A stretch of 64,000 bases of DNA. Origin: Lactarius indigo (Eukaryota; Basidiomycota; Agaricomycetes; Russulales; Russulaceae). How positions within the stretch are numbered: position 1 is the stretch's first letter; each line of letters begins with the position of its first letter. A model generated the notes under the pieces. The model searched no databases. It was given only the letters and a program-made list of their open reading frames with translations, and was not told the origin of the DNA. Location: NCBI GenBank assembly GCA_025766275.1, contig JAFKAC010000131.1, forward strand, positions 1 to 64,000, read 5' to 3'. The translations under genes were made by a program, and so were the position numbers. Positions 57,534 to 64,000 of this stretch are shown here, piece after piece.

Positions 57534-58433
57534 AGTGTCTCAGGTATGAATTCTACGAGTTGCGACGAGTCTACTAGAGAGGGAGGTGTAGTATTGAGAT
57601 AACGGTGCGTCGTGGCACTGGTTTTTAACACTTCAGCCTCCCTCCAGCTTCGCTAATACGCGGTAGTGTATGGTACCCGACTCTTGATATCGGATAAGAA
57701 GGACCCAGATATTGTAACGATCGACCGCCTGACCGTGACGAGTCATGGCGCTTGCACAACTCCTTTGTGGATTATTATGAGAAAGCCGTTCCCTCCCGAT
57801 TGGCGTTCAAAGGAATCGGGCGTCATGACCACCGCGCGGCTGCCCCATCTTGTTTTGCTTGCCAAGCGTATGGGAGTGGTAAAATAAAAACTTGTGCCGT
57901 CTGGAGCCCCCGCACAGCCAAGGCTTAACAAGCCTTGTGACCCGATAAGTTCGGTTCAGCTGGATTTTAGGCACCCACAGGCAGAACAAAGGATGAGCGA
58001 GGGGTCCGCCGGCAGCATTTGGCTGATCGGCCTTCAGACTGAACTCGACATTTTAGGCTTGATTTTAGGTTTCCCTGGATACTGGTTCATGAACTTCGAC
58101 TTATCCCTAATTACGGTATCACATGGTGGATTAATGTAACAAAGCACAGGCGCAATGTGTTATTTAAGGGACGTTGTTATCGACGATGCTAAGTTCTGTT
58201 TACAATCCCATGCCGATAAGAGCTCTAGTTCGGTTTTTTTTTTTTTTTTTAAAAAAAATTCCATTTCCGTGCGCACGGATTGGGGTACAGAACCGTACTC
58301 CACTGTGGAGTCCTATGTCTGTTTCATATGTCCTCTTCTATACATACACAAGCCCTCGTTCGTAACACGTTATCACAGCATTGCAATCCGATGCTGGCTG
58401 ATGCCTGACTGATCTGGTTCGGTACCTATAGTT
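57534..58433. other. intergenic region, about 900 bases
   Basis: Upstream side of the synthase gene and 3' side of the next P450. A T18-A8 tract lies near 58236-58258 and a perfect GTGCGCAC palindrome near 58270. No gene was seen. Confidence 0.5.
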
Positions 58434-60443
58434 CTACTTCGCCTCTATACCAGCATGTTGAATAAGCGCCAAAGCAGCCCTAGACCTTGGCTCGATGTGA
58501 CATTTGAATGGGGCAGGGTGGCTACTAAGGAGTGAGAAACGCGCTCTGTACTGATACTGTTGGGGACTTGCCTAACAACTCCGGGATGTAGTTTGACTTC
58601 TGGAGTGATCACGTTTCCATAACTGTCGACTGCCTTGGAGATATTGTACACGGACAAAACAGAAGCAATTGCTATCCAAATAGTGTCCAAGGCCATGCTT
58701 TTTCCCGCACAGGCGCTAGCCGTGGGGGTCACAATCATATTGAGTACTCACAAGGGGCCAACTCACCGACGTCCAAATCCAAAGACGCCACTGTCTGCAG
58801 GGTCCGGGAGGTTTGTCTCGATGAAGCGTTCGGGCTTGAATTTCTCCGGTTCCACAAATACGCTCGGATCGTAAAGAATGGCCCTAGTAGAGGTGCAGCT
58901 CGAAGACTGAAAAAAGGAATAACTGCGTACCAGGTGTTACCAAGAACGGACGCGCCAGCGGGAATATGGTACCCTTTGTACTGGTCTGAGTTCACTGCCC
59001 TATGTGGCACGGCCATAGGTAGAACCGGGATCCACCGAAGAACCTCCTTCATGAGAGCCGTTACATACGGGAGGGAGTCTTTGTCGGAAAACGTGGGCAG
59101 GCGGTCGCCTATTACGGCATCGAGTTCAGCTTGAGCGCACTTCTGAGCTTCAGGATGCAGTGTCATAGCTAGAAAGAATGTTGTCAGGGTGGATACGCTA
59201 GTATCTGCACCAGCCGCGTAGGCGACTGCCGCGGAATCCTTGATCATTTCCTCGGTGAGGATTTCTCCCTTCCCAGCAGCACTGCTTGCGGCATTTAACT
59301 CTAAGCAAGTAGAGACGAAACATGGTACCGCGGTGCCATCGTTCTGGTGGTACGTGGTTGTTGAGCTGCGTCTCGAAATGATGTGGGGAGAAACTCATCC
59401 ACTGACAAATTTATCCTTGACCATGTCATACGGGACATTAATCATGGCCTCAGATAGCTTTCGCCATTCCTTGGCCCTTTTCTTGAACCCGGCACCAGGC
59501 ATCCACTCTGGAACGTGTTTAACTAGCAAAAATTCAGTGCGAAAGTTGCTGCCGACATAGGGTAGTCTTACGACTCGGGAAAAGGTCGACTAGGAAAGCC
59601 CCGGGAACGGCAGCTTCTGAGGTGCTTCGTGATGCTTCATCTACGAGGCGTACATATGGGTCATTGTTGTCGACGACGGTGTGTCCGTAACTGATGGAGC
59701 ACTCAGCTAAGATGGGAAAGAAAAGAGCTATTCGTTCTTACACTCGCTTCATGATAATATGCGCAGTATAGCTGGGAAACGATGAGACATTCAGGAGAGG
59801 AAACGAGACCGAACCAAACGCACTGTCTAACGTGTTCGACATAATTATCTGGTGTCTTCAACAACAAGGTGAGGAGCTCTCTTGATATTTCAATTTGTAT
59901 TTCTTGATGTTCGGCGACGCTATGATTGAAATGGCTGTGAAACACGCGGCGGTGTTCCTTCCAGCGGACTCCATAACGCATGAGCGCAAAAGTCCAATCC
60001 CAGCCCATTCTGCGCAGAAATTAGAGTTCGCATGAAAGGATAGGACAGGCGTAGCATACAGATCGACAATCATGGGCATATCGGGGCGGTCTGAGTAGTT
60101 TGAACCCCTCTTATCAAAAATTTCCGACACGGCCTTGGCTGAATTGAGGATGATTATGGTACTGCCCAGAACATTGAGAGAGATGATGTCGTCTCCTGCA
60201 GCGTATTCACAGGTGAGAATGGGAAACAGGTTCTGACGTGAGAGACGGACCCAATTGTTGAGACCAGTCCCGAGCCTTCACGTGCACCTCATCACTCGCG
60301 AGGTCAAGCAAATTTCCAAGGATTGGGACGCCTTTGGGATTTGGTGGAAGTGGTGAAGAAGAACGTGAACCTAGAAGCTGCTTGATCCAGATGATTGCGA
60401 GAACCAGAAAAGCAACACTAGCAGAGACCAAAATCGTATCCAT
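58434..60443 (-). CDS. cytochrome P450 (terpene cluster, 3), OrdA-like
   Basis: Microsomal P450 of the same broad type as the one at 17280-19299. The start ATG at 60441-60443 opens an anchor (ILVSASVAFLVLAIIWI) and the hinge PLPPNPKGVPILGNLLDL. Later blocks are MGWDWTFALMRYG, the membrane-associated HVPEWMPGAGF, the I-helix AAGADTSVST, the ExxR motif KEVLRW and the heme loop FGFGRRACAGKSMA, with the axial Cys restored by a splice inside the loop. The last intron (58571-58525, 47 bases) has a GC-AG pair with donor AG|GCAAGT. It joins to SSHPAPFKCHIEPRSRAALA, the family's ending, with the stop at 58434-58436. The gene appears intact. Its neighbours suggest oxidation of the cluster's sesquiterpene. 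Confidence 0.9.
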
Positions 60444-61888
60444 GGTGCTGCCACTGCGAGGGGACGAGAGGAAGGACACTAACTGACGAACCGACGAGAT
60501 GTTTGGGGGACAAAGCAGGCCGGAGCTCAGATGAGTACGGGAAATAGAGGAGTCGGCGCCAAGGTCGGCGCCGCAGAGTATGATGTTCGCCGCCGAAATT
60601 ATGGAGAAGGGGCCCCGAAGCGAACATTGTGCCACAAAGAAGGCTGCCGCTTCATCTGAATCTAGCTCAAGCTCAGCTGAAAAGAAGGGTAGAGACCGGC
60701 TTGTCGGTGCTGTCAATTTGTCGCATGGTTGCAGTTTCAGGAAATGGTCCAAGCGCAGCCCCGAAACTAGCGCGCAGGATCATACTGACTTGGAACTGAG
60801 AGGTCTTGTATTCCCAGCCATAGTACTGGATCGCCGGAATAGCGCTGATTCATGTCTCTAGCGGTGGAGCGAGTGTGATAAAGTTGCGTAGAAGACCACT
60901 CAAACACATGCACGACCTCCATCCACCCATGTCGCGGTTGCTGCATGCCTGCCTGCTTAATCGCCTCAGTTTAAACTTCGCCGTGCGTGCCGTGTACAGT
61001 TGCCCGTATATTGTTATCCGCATAAAGGGGTAGCGTAAGACATGCGGCTTGAGTGAGTCAGAAGCTTACCTAGTTAGGGACCCGTGCCCAAAAGGCGCAC
61101 AGGCGCAAATAGGACTTGAAAAACCAGGCCGACTGTTGTCAGCAAAAAAAGGGGGGTTGCACGTATCAAGCCACTCTGCTCATATTAACTTCGGAAGACT
61201 ACTTTAGGATTCGCAAGTTGTGAGTTTGATGCGCTCAGGGCAACGCTAGACAATCCCGCCGGGCACGGCAACTTGAGACCTCTGTCACCGCTTATATTGC
61301 TTCCTACCAATGGAAGCCATTGCCAGTGATAGCCCTATTTACACGGTGAGTCGTTCTAAAACAGAGTGGGGAACGAGGCGTCAATATGGCAGCGTATACT
61401 AGAACGCAGTGGTAGTCATTACGGTAAGTGTGCCGTCCATTTCGACCGGGAAATTCCGAAAACTGGGACCGGTTCAAAAAGACACGAACGCTTTTCTTTT
61501 TGCGTTTCCTCATCGGCTCGCTCCGAGAGGGCCTCATTCGCCTCGGACACCACCTCGTGCACCCGCAGTATCTTTGTAACTTATGTGTTTTTCGCTACCT
61601 ATCAGTGTGCACAAAAGCTAGCGCGCTTCGACGATGTTCGTTCCGCGCCAGTCCCTCTCAAACTTGACTAGCTTGACTCTCTGAGACATCACTTGGCGTT
61701 TGGATCACGTGACGAGTGACCCGTCTGATTGCCGCAATCAGTATGGCCATTGATGGTCAAGTTCGCGGGTATATCTTCTCGCTGTGGAATTCCTTTTGTT
61801 TCACTTTGAGTTCGAAACAGGGATACCCGCCTTACTTATCATCCCCTCCAGCTTCATCGGGTTCTTCATCCCCTTCGACCCTTGTAAC
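60444..61888. promoter_or_regulatory. divergent promoter region between P450 and FAD oxidase
   Basis: About 1.4 kb separates the two start codons. Minus-strand frames here extend the P450 upstream without domain content, and plus frames at 60580-60861 and 61366-61671 show none. CACGTG-containing sequence near 61705-61710 is a possible E-box-like site. Confidence 0.45.
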
Positions 61889-63653
61889 ATGTCTAATCCA
61901 CCTACTTCCTTCACTGGCGATTGGATCCTTCCTGATCACCCTGATTACTCCAAAGCCATCGCCCGCTGGTCTGCTAGCGCAGAACGCTGCGCAAAAGTCG
62001 TCGCATTTGTCAAGAGCGCTCAAGATGTCGTGATTGTTTTGAGCTATGCAAAGGAGCACAACTTGCCCATTGCCATACGTGGTGGTGGACATAACCCCGC
62101 CGGGGCTTCATCTATTGAGAATGGAATAGTAATCGACCTTTCTCGTCACTTATCGGGCGTGAGGGTAGATCCGGCCGCGAAGCTGGCATACGTCGGCGGT
62201 GGCGCAATTTGGGAAACGGTCGACAAGGCTGCCATTGAGCACGGTTTGGCCACTGTTGGTGGGACCGTAAACCATGTAAGCAACCCAGAGATTGCTATCA
62301 TGAGGCCTGATTTGTAGCTGATGGATGCTACCCCCGATTTGAAGACAGGAGTTGGAGGGTGTGTGATTTATCACTACCTCTGAACTTACCCTTATCCTTG
62401 TTAGCCTTCTCCTCGGTGGGGGATATGGTTACCTGAGTGGCGAGCACGGGCTTGCGCTAGACAATCTAGCACGAGTAAGTTGCGCCACCAATACGCTTTA
62501 TTGATCGCCTCACTAGCGCGCAGGCCACCATAGTTACGGCTCGTGGAGAAATCCTGACGGCCAGCACCACAGAAAATACGGACTTGTTTTGGGCAATTCG
62601 TGGGGCAGGATGCAACTTTGGCGTCGTAACTGAGTTTGTGCTTCAGCTTCATCCACAACGGCGCACAGTTTTTGCAGGAATTACCGTGTATACGCCGCTA
62701 GCGGTCCCCAAGGTAACTTCGGTGGTGACCGATTTCTGGAATGCAGGGTTGTCCAACAAGGAAGGCATCTTCTATGCTCAGTCAACGGACGCAGGCAATG
62801 TGTGTGCCTCACATAGTTCAAGTTTTTCGGGCTCTGACAGCAGGTACACCGTAGCCCTTGACTCTAGTTCTTCTTTTCTGGAATGGTTCTGAGGAAGAAG
62901 GGCGTGCCCACTTCAAACCTTTCTTTGATATCGGTAAGCATGGAATAAAATTCCCGGACGTAGGTTGAACGCTGTGATAGGCCCCGTCATGGACACTTGC
63001 AAGGAGATCCCTTACGAGGAACTCAATACCATACAGGTGAGTGCTCTCCCTTTACTGGCCCACCACCAGAGTCATCGTCTCCCCAGAATGACCGAGTCGT
63101 ACACGGAAAAAACTACTACATGAAAGGGGTTTTCTCCAGCGGGCTCCAAGCAGACGTAGCAGAAAAATTGGTGTCTCGCATTCCTCAACTCTCTGCACAA
63201 ACCGGCGTCAACTTTACCGTGTTGTATGAACTCATTCCGACGAACAAGATACTCACCGTACCGAACCATGCAACGGCCCATATCAGGGGATCCCGAATCA
63301 ATATTCTTATCATGGCTACATGGGACAACAAAGATACAAACGTTCTCGATACCATACGCAACACCGCAAATGAACTAGGTCAAATCCTCCTTTCAGGGGA
63401 AAAAATCATTCCAGAGTCGCTCAACGTCGGCTACGGAAATTATAGTAAGCATCGCGGGGAACGTATACGAAACTGTGCTCAGGTCCTTTTAGATCCAGAA
63501 TATATCGCTTCTGCTGCTGTGGGAAGATCTGGTTCCAATGTCGATGCGAGGGCCCTCTTCGGAGAAAATTACGCCAGACTTCAGAAGCTGAAACAGGAAT
63601 ATGACCCGGACCTGGTGTTTTTCAAGTGGTGTCCCATTACTCCTCAAGTCTGA
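61889..63653 (+). CDS. FAD-linked oxidase, berberine-bridge-enzyme-like
   Basis: Flavin oxidase of the BBE/PCMH type, which oxidises alcohols or forms C-C or C-O bonds using oxygen. The start at 61889 gives MSNPPTSFTGDWILP; an in-frame ATG at 61784 adds a hydrophobic stretch but is less typical. The FAD domain has IAIRGGGHNPAG, with the His that commonly carries the flavin, and YVGGGAIWETVD. A 14-base exon at 62345-62358 encodes TGVGG together with the next exon, which continues LLLGGGYGYLSGEHGLALDN. FWAIRGAGCNFGVVTEF follows. A 55-base intron ending ACCGTAG joins AGN to PLTLVLLFWNGSEEEGR. The end reads ALFGENYARLQKLKQEYDPD and FKWCPITPQV. No signal peptide is visible in the shorter form. The gene fits a late oxidative step in the terpene cluster. 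Confidence 0.9.
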
Positions 63654-64000
63654 AGCCGAGTTAGTCCATTGAGCTGAAGAAGTCTCCTGGTTGTGTACGG
63701 AAATTCTGTCTGATTGTACGAAGAGAATACAAACACATGTGGCGTCTACTACACTGAAAAGGTTAGGAAATACGGACCCCCCTCTCTGCGTGAGATATGA
63801 TATATGATCTGCGAGTCAGAAACGTCGGAGACTTTCTGTGTTCATATTATTATGGGAAATGCAAAGCTATTTGACTATGCCACCTAATCCCACCACTTGC
63901 GTACTCACTAGCGCACATAGTGCTCACGTTCGGTGTGCGCTTGCGAGTAGTGCAGAAGCTTCTGGGAAACCCGGTGAGGGTGAGACGTCGACCTTGACAA
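63654..64000. other. window end, no supported gene
   Basis: 3' side of the FAD oxidase gene. No reading frame of note. Confidence 0.5.

Overview
The window looks like chromosomal DNA of a mushroom-forming basidiomycete (Agaricomycetes). Genes are compact and split by many introns of about 45-70 bases with GT-AG ends. Several families are typical of this group: a white-collar-1 photoreceptor without a zinc finger, OrdA-like and other fungal P450s, a class I sesquiterpene synthase, a heme-thiolate peroxidase and an F-box-type protein. No rRNA gene, convincing tRNA, CRISPR array or viral sequence was seen. All gene models were spliced by eye, so internal exon edges are predictions.

Layout. 0.6-9.7 kb: end of an unidentified coiled-coil gene, an O-methyltransferase, a secreted hydrophobic protein, a membrane-anchored short-chain dehydrogenase and an F-box-like protein. 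10-16.2 kb: a nucleolar four-RRM protein (Nop4/RBM28 type, minus) divergent from a DUR3-type urea transporter (plus). 17.3-20.4 kb: a P450 and a glutathione S-transferase, head to head with 51 bases between start codons. 20.9-25.5 kb: a very large, mostly disordered RING-H2 protein. 25.6-33.9 kb: housekeeping genes: bifunctional ARG5,6, calcineurin A, elongin C and Ubc13, the last two divergent. 34.2-35.4 kb: a second dehydrogenase. 35.4-39.3 kb: gene-poor and repeat-bearing, with a 26-base inverted repeat pair around one weak candidate gene. 39.4-45.8 kb: white collar 1, a fragment resembling an FAD monooxygenase, an HDHD2-like HAD hydrolase and a heme-thiolate peroxidase.

46-63.7 kb is the most striking part and reads as a terpenoid biosynthetic cluster: P450, HMG-CoA synthase, P450, sesquiterpene synthase, P450 and a berberine-bridge-type FAD oxidase. 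The synthase would cyclise farnesyl diphosphate, the P450s and FAD oxidase would oxidise the product, and HMG-CoA synthase would feed the mevalonate pathway. A non-autonomous DNA transposon of 829 bases, with 16-base perfect terminal inverted repeats and a TTA target duplication, sits inside the cluster. The middle P450 appears to have lost a splice donor (GA in place of GT), so it may be impaired.
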